From positions 124,001-188,000 of the forward strand of contig CANLZI010000002.1 in NCBI GenBank assembly GCA_947495555.1: a DNA stretch of 64,000 nucleotides, read 5' to 3'. The DNA is from an uncultured Erythrobacter sp. GTDB taxonomy: Bacteria > Pseudomonadota > Alphaproteobacteria > Sphingomonadales > Sphingomonadaceae. The notes below the pieces were generated by a model. It did no database searches. It was not told the DNA's origin and saw only the letters and a program-made list of their open reading frames with translations. Each line of letters starts with the position of its first letter. The stretch's first letter is position 1. The position numbers were made by a program, and so were the translations under genes. This document shows positions 46,501-54,368 of this stretch, one piece after another.

Positions 46501-47038
46501 TCGCCATGTTGACGCCGCTACGGATCACCGGTTCACCAGCGCGCTTGATCAAGCCAGTCAGCGTAGAGGTCAGGCTGTCTTCCTGAACCGGCGCGACCAG
46601 CCTGCCGGAAACCACCAAGCCCCATGTGGCCGCATTGACGAAGATCGACCTATCCTCGCCCAGATGCGCGCTCCAATTGCCGCGCGAGATCTTATCCCTG
46701 ATCAAGGCGTCGCGCGTGGCATTGTCGGGCACCCGCAGCAATGCCTCGGCCAGACACATCAACGCCACGCCTTCCTGGCTGGAGAGCGAATATTCCGCCA
46801 CCAATCCATCGACGCCGCCGCTTTGTCCTTTCTCGCGCAGGCGTGTCACCAGATCGCGGGTTTGCGCAGCAATCCTTGCGCGTGACGCATCGGGCAGGCG
46901 CGCGGCTTCCAACAGCGGCGCAACGGCGGTGGCCTCGGGCAGGCGATAGGCCTCGGTTATGGCCCGCCTAAGCGCGCTGGGAGCAGCCAGAGCCGGCGCA
47001 AAATCGACAAATGGGGTAGGCATATTTGCAGCCGACAT
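43502..47038 (-). CDS. putA: Bifunctional proline dehydrogenase/glutamate semialdehyde dehydrogenase
   Basis: An 1178-residue PutA. The N-terminal half (about 1-540) is the FAD-dependent proline dehydrogenase barrel with TAMGRGLYQGPGISIKLSALHPRY in pieces and KGAYWDSEIK. The C-terminal half is the NAD aldehyde dehydrogenase with ETGGQNAMVVDS and the catalytic Cys in DSAGQRCSAL. No N-terminal ribbon-helix-helix DNA-binding domain is present, so it is a non-autoregulatory PutA. The ATG at 47038 is preferred; a TTG at 47068 is open but weaker. It converts proline to glutamate. Confidence 0.96.
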   Translation of the reverse strand: MSAANMPTPFVDFAPALAAPSALRRAITEAYRLPEATAVAPLLEAARLPDASRARIAAQTRDLVTRLREKGQSGGVDGLVAEYSLSSQEGVALMCLAEALLRVPDNATRDALIRDKISRGNWSAHLGEDRSIFVNAATWGLVVSGRLVAPVQEDSLTSTLTGLIKRAGEPVIRSGVNMAMEMMGEQFVTGETIDEALKRARKQEERGFTYSYDMLGEAAMTMADAENYYADYERAINAIGKTMAGRGLYQGPGISIKLSALHPRYERSQLARVHGELLPKVRQLAVLAKRYDIGLNIDAEEADRLELSLDILEALALDPQLADWDGLGFVVQAYGKRCPMVIDWLVDLAQRSGHRIMVRLVKGAYWDSEIKLAQVDGQADFPVFTRKVHTDLSYIACARKLLDARAHLFPQFATHNAQTLATIYHLAGEDFSLGDYEFQCLHGMGEALYNEVVGPKKLGRPCRIYAPVGTHETLLAYLVRRLLENGANSSFVNRIWDETIAVEDLAVDPVDEACAVEPVGAPHPLINLPKQLYPSRKNSRGLDLSDESALADLSAKLHASTKGDWRAAATFSDDVEPAWVPVLNPADHRDQVGQVSWASVDQAVGAVERASNAQPSWASTPVDARADCLDRAADALEAQMEDVLGLIMREAGKSAANAVAEVREAVDFLRYYAVEAREGLHATQPLGPIVCISPWNFPLAIFAGQVCAALAAGNTVLAKPAEETPLIAAHMVGLLHNAGVPKEALQYLPGAGEIGAALVAAAGTSGVMFTGSTEVAKLIQRQLAKRTLPDGSPIPLIAETGGQNAMVVDSSALPEQVVRDVIASAFDSAGQRCSALRILCVQEDIADELLEMLQGALAELRVGPTDQLAMDVGPVISADAQRTINAHIDRLKAAGHRVEQLALDDTTRHGTFVAPTIIEISEIAELGREVFGPVLHVLRYRRRDIARLVRHINETGYGLTFGIHSRIDETIAQVSGTVKAGNIYVNRNVIGAIVGVQPFGGRGLSGTGPKAGGPLYLGRLLLSGTDVSDQMPPIAELPGPVGERNLYTLHPRGRILLLAETEAGLQSQLKAVLASGNTPVVPDSMLSLAETLPQLDFARLEWVGDWINEPPFDHILIEDAGQDIRPILSTIAAKDGPIPIVQRGDAEGSYRIDWMVEEISTSIDTTAAGGNASLMAVV

Positions 47039-47103
47039 TGTGAATTCCAGCAGCAGGGTGATGACCAAATCCGGTCACTATCGCGTCTTCTCGAAAGAGT
47101 CGA

Positions 47104-48270
47104 TCAACTGGCCGTTTGGGCGGCAGAAAATTCTCCGGAAAAGCGGATAAGTTCCTGAAATGCCTGAAAGACATGATAGCCAGTGGCTGGCGTAATGTCC
47201 GTGATCAAGGCGTTGCGTTGAGGGTCAATTATATCCACCCAGGCACCGCGCACGGCCGCGTCAATATGGTCTGCGAACAATTGCCTGCCTGTCGCAACGA
47301 TCTGTGCTGCAAGTGCGGGATCATGATCCAACCGCCAAAACGCGATATGCGCCTTCAGTTGCTCGGCCACCGACCACGTGCGTTGGCGCTGCTGCATCGG
47401 CTGGCCATCCAAGCTTTGGGACAGTGGAATATAATCTAGCCCATCCAATATTCGGTTGGCACTGGAATGCAGCGCCGCGGCCAAGGGATGCGGTCTCGCG
47501 CCGGTAATCTTGGCCATCTGACCCAAAATCCAAACCCATTCGAGCATATGGCCCGCTTCGGTTCGATTGTTTGCATCGGAGATGTCGTACTCCTCGATCA
47601 AGAGCTCAAGATCATTGCGATAAAAGCGCGACTCCACAAATCTCACAATGCTGAAGGCACGCTCTAGGCTGCGCGTTTCAGCGGTTGCTTCAAACCATGC
47701 AAGCGAAGCCTCGGTCAGATGCATATGCGGATTTTGCGTGCGGATGGTGGGTGCGGGCAAAGTCTCCGCCGCGCCGCCCTCCTCTGGGGAGCGCATCAAA
47801 TGTTGGTCAATCGCTTGCGACAAACGCTCGCCTGCATCGCGCGCAAATCCCCAGCCAAATGCGCGATAGGCCATAGCAAATGAGAGCAAGGCAAAGGCAG
47901 TGTCATAGGCCATCGCGGTATCATCGGTCAGGCCGATACCGGGCCGCACCATCTTGCCATACAGGCCATCGGGTCTGCGGCAGTCTGCGATCAAAACGTC
48001 TAAAGCTCTGCGGACAAGGCCTTGGGCATGTTCGGTTTCCCAACCCAGCTCTGCAGCAATGGTAAAACAGATGGCCATGCGAGCCTGAACCCGCACTCGG
48101 CTATCCTCATCAGGAATGCCAAAGCCATCCAAATCCAAACGCTCGAAGAAACCTCCTTCGGGATTGACCCCGCGTTCGGCCCAGAATGGAAAGGCCTCAT
48201 CCAGCATCCACAGTTCAGCCCTTTTGGCCAAATCGCCGATCTGATCGGCTAGCGGCGGATCATCTCCCAC
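47104..48270 (-). CDS. AGE-family epimerase/isomerase
   Basis: A 388-residue (alpha/alpha)6-barrel protein like N-acylglucosamine 2-epimerase and mannose isomerases. Characteristic segments are PEGGFFERLD, YGKMVRPGIGLTDDTAMAYD, NPHMHLTEASLAWFEAT, and NRTEAGHMLEWVWIL with the catalytic His. Active-site His pairs are present. It would interconvert aldoses such as mannose and fructose or their amino forms; the substrate is unknown. It starts at a GTG (48270) with AGG upstream, 15 bases after queF, and so probably shares its transcript. Confidence 0.87.
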   Translation of the reverse strand: MGDDPPLADQIGDLAKRAELWMLDEAFPFWAERGVNPEGGFFERLDLDGFGIPDEDSRVRVQARMAICFTIAAELGWETEHAQGLVRRALDVLIADCRRPDGLYGKMVRPGIGLTDDTAMAYDTAFALLSFAMAYRAFGWGFARDAGERLSQAIDQHLMRSPEEGGAAETLPAPTIRTQNPHMHLTEASLAWFEATAETRSLERAFSIVRFVESRFYRNDLELLIEEYDISDANNRTEAGHMLEWVWILGQMAKITGARPHPLAAALHSSANRILDGLDYIPLSQSLDGQPMQQRQRTWSVAEQLKAHIAFWRLDHDPALAAQIVATGRQLFADHIDAAVRGAWVDIIDPQRNALITDITPATGYHVFQAFQELIRFSGEFSAAQTAS

Positions 48271-48285
48271 GGCGCGACCTGTCGC

Positions 48286-48744
48286 TCAACCTCTTCCGCG
48301 ATAGGATGCGACGCCTTGATCGGGCACCCACAGTCCTTCGGGGGCAGCGCCCGTTTGCCAGAACACATCGATAGGAATGCCTCCGCGCGGGTACCAATAT
48401 CCGCCGATCCGCAACCAGCGCGGTTTCATTTCAGCGGTCAGTCGCTCGCCAATCCCAACCGTCACGTCTTCGTGAAAGCCATTGTGATTGCGAAAACTGC
48501 CCAAGAACAGCTTGAGGCTTTTGGATTCCACGATCGTTTCGCCCGGCGCATAATCGATCACCAAATGGGCAAAATCAGGTTGCCCGGTTACCGGGCACAA
48601 TGACGTGAATTCAGGCGCGGCAAAGCGCACCAGATAAAGAGACCCAGGGCGAGGATTGGGCACATAGTCCAGCTGCGCCTCTTCCGGAGAGGATGGCAAG
48701 GTGCTGTCTTGACCCAAATGTGTTGTGTGGAGTGTGTCGCTCAT
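48286..48744 (-). CDS. queF: NADPH-dependent 7-cyano-7-deazaguanine reductase QueF
   Basis: A 152-residue unimodular QueF of the short type. The catalytic Cys lies in [16 protein letters not shown] with the following Asp, and the NADPH-binding [20 protein letters not shown] (the QueF motif E(S/L)K(S/A)hK(L/Y)(Y/F/W)) is intact. It makes preQ1 for queuosine in tRNA. The ATG at 48744 is chosen because the preceding open codons are not conserved-looking. There is no queuosine riboswitch visible upstream. The epimerase gene follows. Confidence 0.94.
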   Translation of the reverse strand: MSDTLHTTHLGQDSTLPSSPEEAQLDYVPNPRPGSLYLVRFAAPEFTSLCPVTGQPDFAHLVIDYAPGETIVESKSLKLFLGSFRNHNGFHEDVTVGIGERLTAEMKPRWLRIGGYWYPRGGIPIDVFWQTGAAPEGLWVPDQGVASYRGRG

Positions 48745-48852
48745 GCCGCGCTGTTGCCGCGAAGTGCGCCGATATGCAAGGGACTGGCTGGACGCGGCCA
48801 ATTAAGTGCCTATTCAGCGCGCACCTGTTCAACCGTCATCAACAGTGAATTT

Positions 48853-49998
48853 ATGACCCGGCACAGTCTCTCTGCACCCTTCATCCAAACCGCCATTGCT
48901 GCGGTTCTGACCGCATCTGCGGCAGGAGCAATTCTTGCGCCCGCCATGGCGCAAACTCCGGTTCGCGATTTTACCCTTCCACCCGGCGAAACGCCGACCC
49001 CTGCGCCCGTGCCAGCGCAAGGACCGGTGGACGATACCGGCGTGGTTCCTGTCGCCCCGCGCCCGATTGATACCAATACGCCAGAACCGATACCCAGTCC
49101 GACTCCAAGCGAGGCGACTCCCACACCGCCGCCAACTCCGACCTCGGGAGCGGTGGTCCAACCCCTGCCACAACAATCCACGCAGAGAACTGCAGAGCTA
49201 TCGCCGCCGCAAACACAGGCACCAGACCAGAATCCCATAGTTGCGCCGACAATTACACCCTCACCCCAAGCCACCCCGACATCACCCCAAGCCAGCCCGA
49301 CACCGGGAGTCGGCACAGACTTTTCGACATCACAGGTCGCCGGTTCTGCAAAGGAAAGCGACGCGTTATCGGATAATTGGCTTTGGATCGTTGGCGGTTT
49401 GGCGGCCTTGTTGGCACTGTTGGCTGGCGCAATGTTTTTCCTGCGTCGCAAGGCCGCATCTGCGTCGGTTCCGACTATCGAACGGCCGATTGTCGGGAAG
49501 AACGCAGGTCAATCCAATGCTGCAGAAAAAGGGCGGTTTGTGCTCGACCTGAAGGTCACCAGCGTCGTGCGCAGCGTTATGATGGTAACGGTCAAAGCAA
49601 CCATCACCGTGGCCAATCGATCTGACCGTGCCTTGCGCGATCTGACGATTACGGGCGATTTGATTAGCGCCAGCAAGTCCATTGCGATGGACCAGCAAAT
49701 TGCGCGCGAGGGCACCAACCTTCCCCCGCTCATCACGCTGGAACGCATAGGCCCGAACAAGACCCAAACCACTGAAGTTACGCTGCAATTGCCAACCGGC
49801 CAGATCGACGGTTTTCGGCAGGGGAATATTCCTATGTTTGTTCCGTTGGCGCGTATTTGTGCCGATTGTGAGGCCGCCGATGCCCAGATCAAGACCTTCG
49901 TTCTGGGTGTCGAAGCGGCTGGTTCCAAGCTTCACCCACTGCCATTGAATGGCATGCCCGGAGAATATCAGGGCGTTGGGTCGCGGCCCGTCGCCTAG
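48853..49998 (+). CDS. Proline/threonine-rich single-span membrane protein, unknown
   Basis: A 381-residue protein. An N-terminal signal (about 1-33, ending APAMAQT) is followed by about 150 residues very rich in Pro, Thr and Ser (repeated PTP, PSP and PTPPPTP units), then a membrane helix (about 175-195) and a basic stretch, then a globular C-terminal region (about 215-381) with beta-rich VKATITVANRSDRALRDLTITGD. Five such blocks suggest a stalked protein whose C-terminal domain may bind something in the cytoplasm or periplasm depending on orientation. No family recognised. Confidence 0.72.
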   Translation: MTRHSLSAPFIQTAIAAVLTASAAGAILAPAMAQTPVRDFTLPPGETPTPAPVPAQGPVDDTGVVPVAPRPIDTNTPEPIPSPTPSEATPTPPPTPTSGAVVQPLPQQSTQRTAELSPPQTQAPDQNPIVAPTITPSPQATPTSPQASPTPGVGTDFSTSQVAGSAKESDALSDNWLWIVGGLAALLALLAGAMFFLRRKAASASVPTIERPIVGKNAGQSNAAEKGRFVLDLKVTSVVRSVMMVTVKATITVANRSDRALRDLTITGDLISASKSIAMDQQIAREGTNLPPLITLERIGPNKTQTTEVTLQLPTGQIDGFRQGNIPMFVPLARICADCEAADAQIKTFVLGVEAAGSKLHPLPLNGMPGEYQGVGSRPVA

Positions 49999-50053
49999 CA
50001 GGCAGCTTACAAAGTCTCGACGGACGAGCGGCAGACCGCTACCGCTGATCGTT

Positions 50054-50914
50054 ATGCAAAGTTTGGTTTCTACTGAGTGGCTTGCGGCTGCGTTGGATCA
50101 GCCCAATCTGGTCGTGCTGGATGCCTCGGCACACCTGCCAGGTGCTGAGAGAGATGCCGCCGCCGAGTTTGCTCAAAGCCATATTCCCGGAGCGGGGTTT
50201 TTCGATCTTGGCGCTCTGGTGGACGAGACATCGCCTGTCCCAATGGCCTGTCCCGGGCCACAGCAATTGTCCGATTTGCTTGCCGAATTGGGGGTGAGCC
50301 AAGACGATAGAATCGTTTTCTATTGCGATAGCGCGGTCAAAACATCGGCCCGAGCATGGTTCCTGTGCCGCGAAAATGGCCTGCACAATGTTGCTATTCT
50401 GGATGGAGGTTTGGCCAAATGGAAGGCCGAAGGACGTCCGGTGGAAAGCGATCAATCAGATGTGACACGCGCAACCCCTATGTCGCTCCATTCTCAATCC
50501 CGCATTCGGTTCAAAGCCGATATGCTGGCCAATATCGAGCGAGCGAGCGAACAGGTGTTGGACGCCCGCGATGAAGGCCGGTTCAGCGGCACCACTGTCG
50601 ATAGCGTACACGGCCAGCCCACCGGGCACATTCCCGGCTCGCTCAACCTGCCCTTTCAGCAATTGTTCGCCGATGATGGCACCTATCGCCAACCCGATGA
50701 GTTGCGCGATCTTTTTACGGAAACTGGGATCGATCTGAACCGGCCCGTCACCACCACCTGCGGCAGCGGTGTCACGGCTAGCGCACTGTTGTTTGCCATG
50801 CATCTGATCGGCAAAGACGATACCGCTTTGTATGATGGCAGCTGGCTGGACTGGGGCAGCGATCCCGACACTCCCAAGGCTGCTCAGCCACAGCAAGATG
50901 ACAAGGGGGACTGA
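50054..50914 (+). CDS. sseA: Sulfurtransferase (rhodanese/3-mercaptopyruvate type)
   Basis: A 286-residue tandem rhodanese. The N-terminal inactive domain contains VVLDASAHLP and the linker; the C-terminal active domain has the loop TTCGSGVTASAL with the catalytic Cys. The CGSGVTA loop fits 3-mercaptopyruvate sulfurtransferases (CG(S/T)GVTA). The enzyme moves sulfur to cyanide, thiols or proteins. The ATG at 50054 is preferred over an upstream frame. The next gene, metC, starts 2 bases after the stop. Confidence 0.9.
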   Translation: MQSLVSTEWLAAALDQPNLVVLDASAHLPGAERDAAAEFAQSHIPGAGFFDLGALVDETSPVPMACPGPQQLSDLLAELGVSQDDRIVFYCDSAVKTSARAWFLCRENGLHNVAILDGGLAKWKAEGRPVESDQSDVTRATPMSLHSQSRIRFKADMLANIERASEQVLDARDEGRFSGTTVDSVHGQPTGHIPGSLNLPFQQLFADDGTYRQPDELRDLFTETGIDLNRPVTTTCGSGVTASALLFAMHLIGKDDTALYDGSWLDWGSDPDTPKAAQPQQDDKGD

Positions 50915-50916
50915 TC

Positions 50917-52137
50917 ATGGCTCAGGATGACAAGCCCGCAAAACCGGCGACCCGCGTAGTCGAGGCCGGACGCGGTCCCAAATGGACAGGGCGTGTGGTC
51001 AACCCGCCTGTGTGGCGCGCCAGCACGCATCTCTATGCCAATGAGGCCGAGCGAAAAGCCGCGCTCAAGTCCAATCAGGATGGCGAATTTTTTTATGGCC
51101 GGCGCGGAGCTCCCACCCAATGGGCCTTGGCCGAGGCGCTGACCGAGATCGAGCCAGGCGCGCATGGGACGGTGATTTATCCCAGCGGCGTTTCAGCCAT
51201 TGCTGGCGCCTTGTTGAGTGTGCTGAAACCCGGCGATGTGCTGCTGATCACCGACAATGCCTATGACCCGTCGCGCGCTATGGCGACCGGGTTACTGAAG
51301 CGATTGGGCGTGGAATCGCGTTTTTTCGATCCGCTGGACATTACTGCCTATGAAGCGCTGTTTTGTGATCGCACCAAAGCGGTCTGGCTGGAAAGCCCAG
51401 GCAGCCTAACGATGGAAGTGTGCGATGTGCCCGCCCTTGCTGCCATCGCGCGAGACAAGAGTGCGGTAAGCCTGATCGACAACACTTGGGCCAGTTCGCT
51501 AGGCTTTCCCGCGTTAGAACGTGGTTGTGATATTTCTGTAATGAGCCTGTCCAAACATGTCGGCGGTCATTCCGATCTGATGATGGGTAGCGCCAGCGCC
51601 GGCGAGCGATACTACCGGGCCCTGCGCCGTACAGGCCAGCAATTGGGCAATGTAGTCAGCCCCGATGACGCGGCATTGGCCGCGCGAGGTCTACGCACGA
51701 TGAAGCTGCGGCTTGACCAGTCCTCCAGCAGCGCGCTGCAGATTGTGGAATGGCTGGATGCCCAGCCACAAGTCAGCGCGGTCATGTGCCCCATGCTACC
51801 CGGCGATCTCGGTCATGATCTGTGGCGGCGCGATTTCACCGGCGGGTGCGGATTGTTCAGCTTTGTGTTGAGCAGCGAAAATCCCGATGCACAGGCCATT
51901 GTAGTCGATAATTTGCACCATTTCGGGATCGGATACAGCTGGGGCGGGTTTGAGAGTTTGGCCTTGCCGATCTTCCCCGGTCAATATCGCGATGTGATGC
52001 CGTGGCCGCCAAAGAACCTTGCCGCAATCGGCGTTACTGGCTCTTCATCGGCTATTCGCCTATCGATCGGTTTGGAAGACCCGCAAGACCTTATCGCCGA
52101 CCTTGCTCAAGCGTTTGAAAAACTGGACCAGACATGA
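50917..52137 (+). CDS. metC: Cystathionine beta-lyase (Cys/Met metabolism PLP enzyme)
   Basis: A 406-residue PLP enzyme. The PLP lysine is in SVMSLSKHVGGHSDLMMG, AVWLESPGSLTMEVCDVPAL precedes it, and the N-terminal VNPPVWRASTHLY fits MetC. It would convert cystathionine to homocysteine, pyruvate and ammonia. The ribosome site GGGGGA is good. The rhodanese gene upstream and the mscS gene downstream (ATGA overlap) form one transcript, close to the sulfur-assimilation operon. Confidence 0.93.
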   Translation: MAQDDKPAKPATRVVEAGRGPKWTGRVVNPPVWRASTHLYANEAERKAALKSNQDGEFFYGRRGAPTQWALAEALTEIEPGAHGTVIYPSGVSAIAGALLSVLKPGDVLLITDNAYDPSRAMATGLLKRLGVESRFFDPLDITAYEALFCDRTKAVWLESPGSLTMEVCDVPALAAIARDKSAVSLIDNTWASSLGFPALERGCDISVMSLSKHVGGHSDLMMGSASAGERYYRALRRTGQQLGNVVSPDDAALAARGLRTMKLRLDQSSSSALQIVEWLDAQPQVSAVMCPMLPGDLGHDLWRRDFTGGCGLFSFVLSSENPDAQAIVVDNLHHFGIGYSWGGFESLALPIFPGQYRDVMPWPPKNLAAIGVTGSSSAIRLSIGLEDPQDLIADLAQAFEKLDQT

Positions 52138-53225
52138 CCACAACCGCCGCATTGCCAGCCGATGTAACCGAGGCCACCGATACCACTGCTGAAAGCACAG
52201 GCACCGAGGAATCGACCGAAACGGCCGCTCCTACCGCTGAGCCCACCTCCGAAGAGCCAGTTGAGGTGATCGAAGGCTCGCAAACTTTGGTTGATGATGT
52301 GGGTGAGCGGAACGAAACCGCGGGCGCATTTCTGGAATCCCTATCAAGTTTTGCCATCGAGATTGGCAATCTGAGAATTTCTCTGCTCGATGTCTTCCTG
52401 GTCATCATCGTAATTGCCCTGGTGGTTACCGTTGCGTGGATGACCACCCGTATGAGCCGCAGCCTGATCAAGCGGATCAGCCGCTTTGATAGCACGCAAA
52501 AATTGCTCGCGGAAAAACTCAGCACGATCGCAATCTGGGCCTTTGCCTTTCTGGTTGGCATTGATTTGCTGGGCATTGACCTGACCGCCCTCGCCTTTTT
52601 TGGCGGCGCGTTTGGTTTGGCGATTGGTTTCGGTCTTCAGAAAACCTTTGGTAACTTAATCTCGGGCATCCTGCTGTTGCTGGATAAATCTATTAAGCCC
52701 GGCGATGTGATTTCGGTGACCGATCAGGCTGGCAATGAAAGCGTTGGGCAAATCCGTAAGATTGGCATTCGCGCCATCTCGGTGATTACCCGTGACCAGA
52801 CCGAGCATTTGATTCCCAACGAAAATCTGATGATCAATCAGGTGGTCAATTGGTCCTATTCCTCGCGCGATGTGCGAGTCCGCGCGCCGGTGGGCGTATC
52901 CTATGGCAGCGACGTGAATCTGGTCAAAGATCTGCTGCTGCGTGCCGTCGACGATACAGACCGGATTCTCAAGCATCCACGCCCCCGCGTAAATCTCATG
53001 GGTTTTGGTAACAGTTCAATTGATTTCGAGGTTCGGTTCTGGATTCAGGACCCGGAAGAAGGCCTGTCCAATATCCGGTCCGATGTATTCTTTCGGATCT
53101 GGGAATTGTTCGCCGAACACAATGTAGAAATCCCCTTCCCGCAACAGGATTTGCACCTTCGTTCCAGCAAGCAGCTTGATCGTTTGATCGAGGTAATGTC
53201 GGCCAATAAAGCTGCTGAGGAGTAG
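52134..53225 (+). CDS. Small-conductance mechanosensitive channel, MscS family
   Basis: A 363-residue MscS protein. About 80 residues at the N-terminus are unusual: they are very acidic and Thr/Ser-rich (TESTGTEESTETAAPTAEP), before TM1 (about 86-106). The pore helix includes GAFGLAIGFGLQKTFGNLISGILLLLD, the MscS TM3 pattern, and the cytoplasmic beta domain has PGDVISV and IPNENLMINQVVNWS. It opens on hypo-osmotic shock. The ATG overlaps the metC stop. Confidence 0.93.
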   Translation: MTTTAALPADVTEATDTTAESTGTEESTETAAPTAEPTSEEPVEVIEGSQTLVDDVGERNETAGAFLESLSSFAIEIGNLRISLLDVFLVIIVIALVVTVAWMTTRMSRSLIKRISRFDSTQKLLAEKLSTIAIWAFAFLVGIDLLGIDLTALAFFGGAFGLAIGFGLQKTFGNLISGILLLLDKSIKPGDVISVTDQAGNESVGQIRKIGIRAISVITRDQTEHLIPNENLMINQVVNWSYSSRDVRVRAPVGVSYGSDVNLVKDLLLRAVDDTDRILKHPRPRVNLMGFGNSSIDFEVRFWIQDPEEGLSNIRSDVFFRIWELFAEHNVEIPFPQQDLHLRSSKQLDRLIEVMSANKAAEE

Positions 53226-53233
53226 CGCGCAAA

Positions 53234-53283
53234 TTCCAGCGAGATAGCTTTGCTAAGCATGCACAAATCCATTCTCGCTGGAA
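53234..53283. promoter_or_regulatory. 11-base inverted repeat upstream of the sulfur-assimilation operon
   Basis: TTCCAGCGAGA (53234-53244) and TCTCGCTGGAA (53273-53283) are perfect inverted copies, enclosing an inner GCTT-TGCT-AAGC hairpin. The pair begins 9 bases after the mscS stop and ends 30 bases before the cobA ATG. No T-run follows, so it may be a regulator site or an RNA structure in the operon leader. Confidence 0.5.
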
Positions 53284-53313
53284 CATTTCGTCGTATCGCC
53301 CCATTTTCGGGCT

Positions 53314-54072
53314 ATGACACAGACAGGCACCATTTATCTTGTCGGCGCAGGCCCGGGTGATCCCGACCTGCTGACTTTGCGCGCGGCACGCTTGATCGAG
53401 AGCGCTGAAATCATTGTGCATGATGGGCTGGTTGATCCAGCCATACTGGCGCTTGCCCGCCCCGATGCAGAATTGATCTCGGTTGCGAAGAAACGCGCGC
53501 GGCACACTCTGCCGCAAGAAGACATCAATGTGTTGCTAATCCGCGAAGCGCAAAAAGGACGCGATGTGATCCGCCTGAAGGGCGGAGACCCTCTGGTGTT
53601 CGGACGCGGCGGTGAAGAAGCAGAAGACGCCCGAGCAGCCAACGTTCCGGTGGAAATCGTCCCCGGTATCTCTGCTGCAAACGGTGCAGCTGCCGCCTCC
53701 CAGATTGCGCTGACCCACCGCGATGCCTCCAGCATTGTCAGCTTTGTTGCTGGCCAATGCAAAGGCCTGTCGGACCAGGACTGGTCGGGATTGGCCGGTA
53801 AAGGGCGCACCTTGGTAATCTATATGGGCGTTAAGACTGCCCCTCAGATCGCCGAAAAGCTGATGGCTGATGGCCTCACCCCCGATGTTCCGGTGGCCGT
53901 TATCGAGAATGCAGCCCGCCCCAATATGCGCGTGGTGCGCGGATTGCTGGCCGGACTGCCCCAATTGATCACTCAACATGCAATCAAAAGCCCCGCCTTG
54001 ATCGTGATTGGCGATGTGACCGCGCGCGATGACCGCGTGATTGCTCAAACTGCCGTGGAGGCGACGCAATGA
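53314..54072 (+). CDS. cobA: Uroporphyrinogen-III C-methyltransferase
   Basis: A 252-residue SUMT, the usual length of the single-domain enzyme. The SAM-binding loop is VGAGPGDPDLLTLRA at 11-25; later motifs are VIRLKGGDPLVFGRGGEE, PGISAANGAAA and LVIYMGVKTAPQIAEKL. It makes precorrin-2 from uroporphyrinogen III for siroheme. Being first in the sulfite reductase operon, it supplies the siroheme of CysI. The stop overlaps the next gene as ATGA. Confidence 0.96.
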   Translation: MTQTGTIYLVGAGPGDPDLLTLRAARLIESAEIIVHDGLVDPAILALARPDAELISVAKKRARHTLPQEDINVLLIREAQKGRDVIRLKGGDPLVFGRGGEEAEDARAANVPVEIVPGISAANGAAAASQIALTHRDASSIVSFVAGQCKGLSDQDWSGLAGKGRTLVIYMGVKTAPQIAEKLMADGLTPDVPVAVIENAARPNMRVVRGLLAGLPQLITQHAIKSPALIVIGDVTARDDRVIAQTAVEATQ

Positions 54073-54365
54073 AGATATTGACTGGCAATGATTTGAAGAC
54101 CGGCGAGGTTATCTGGTGGGATGGCACAGGCTGGTCGCGCCATGTCGACGATGCGGTTGATGTGGGTGAGCGGGGCGACGAAATCCTAGCCCGCGAAGAC
54201 GCCACACGACGCGTAAACTCGGGCTATGCCATCGAAGCAACCAAGCAAGACGGGGGCGTCCGTCCGGCCCATATTAAGGACCGCGTGCGTGCGCTCGGCC
54301 CAACCGTCCGCCCTGACCTGACCCTCAAACCAGCCGACCCCGAAGCCGGCAATTGGGTGATTTAA
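54069..54365 (+). CDS. DUF2849 protein in the sulfite reductase operon
   Basis: A 98-residue small protein: LKTGEVIWWDGTGWSRHVDDA, then DVGERGDEILAREDATRRVNSGYAIEA and a C-terminal RPDLTLKP. DUF2849 genes are commonly found between cobA/cysG and cysI in alphaproteobacteria, and the ATG overlaps the cobA stop. The role is unknown but presumably in sulfite reductase assembly or electron delivery; the protein has no Cys, so it is unlikely to be an Fe-S carrier. Confidence 0.87.
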   Translation: MKILTGNDLKTGEVIWWDGTGWSRHVDDAVDVGERGDEILAREDATRRVNSGYAIEATKQDGGVRPAHIKDRVRALGPTVRPDLTLKPADPEAGNWVI

Positions 54366-54368
54366 GCC

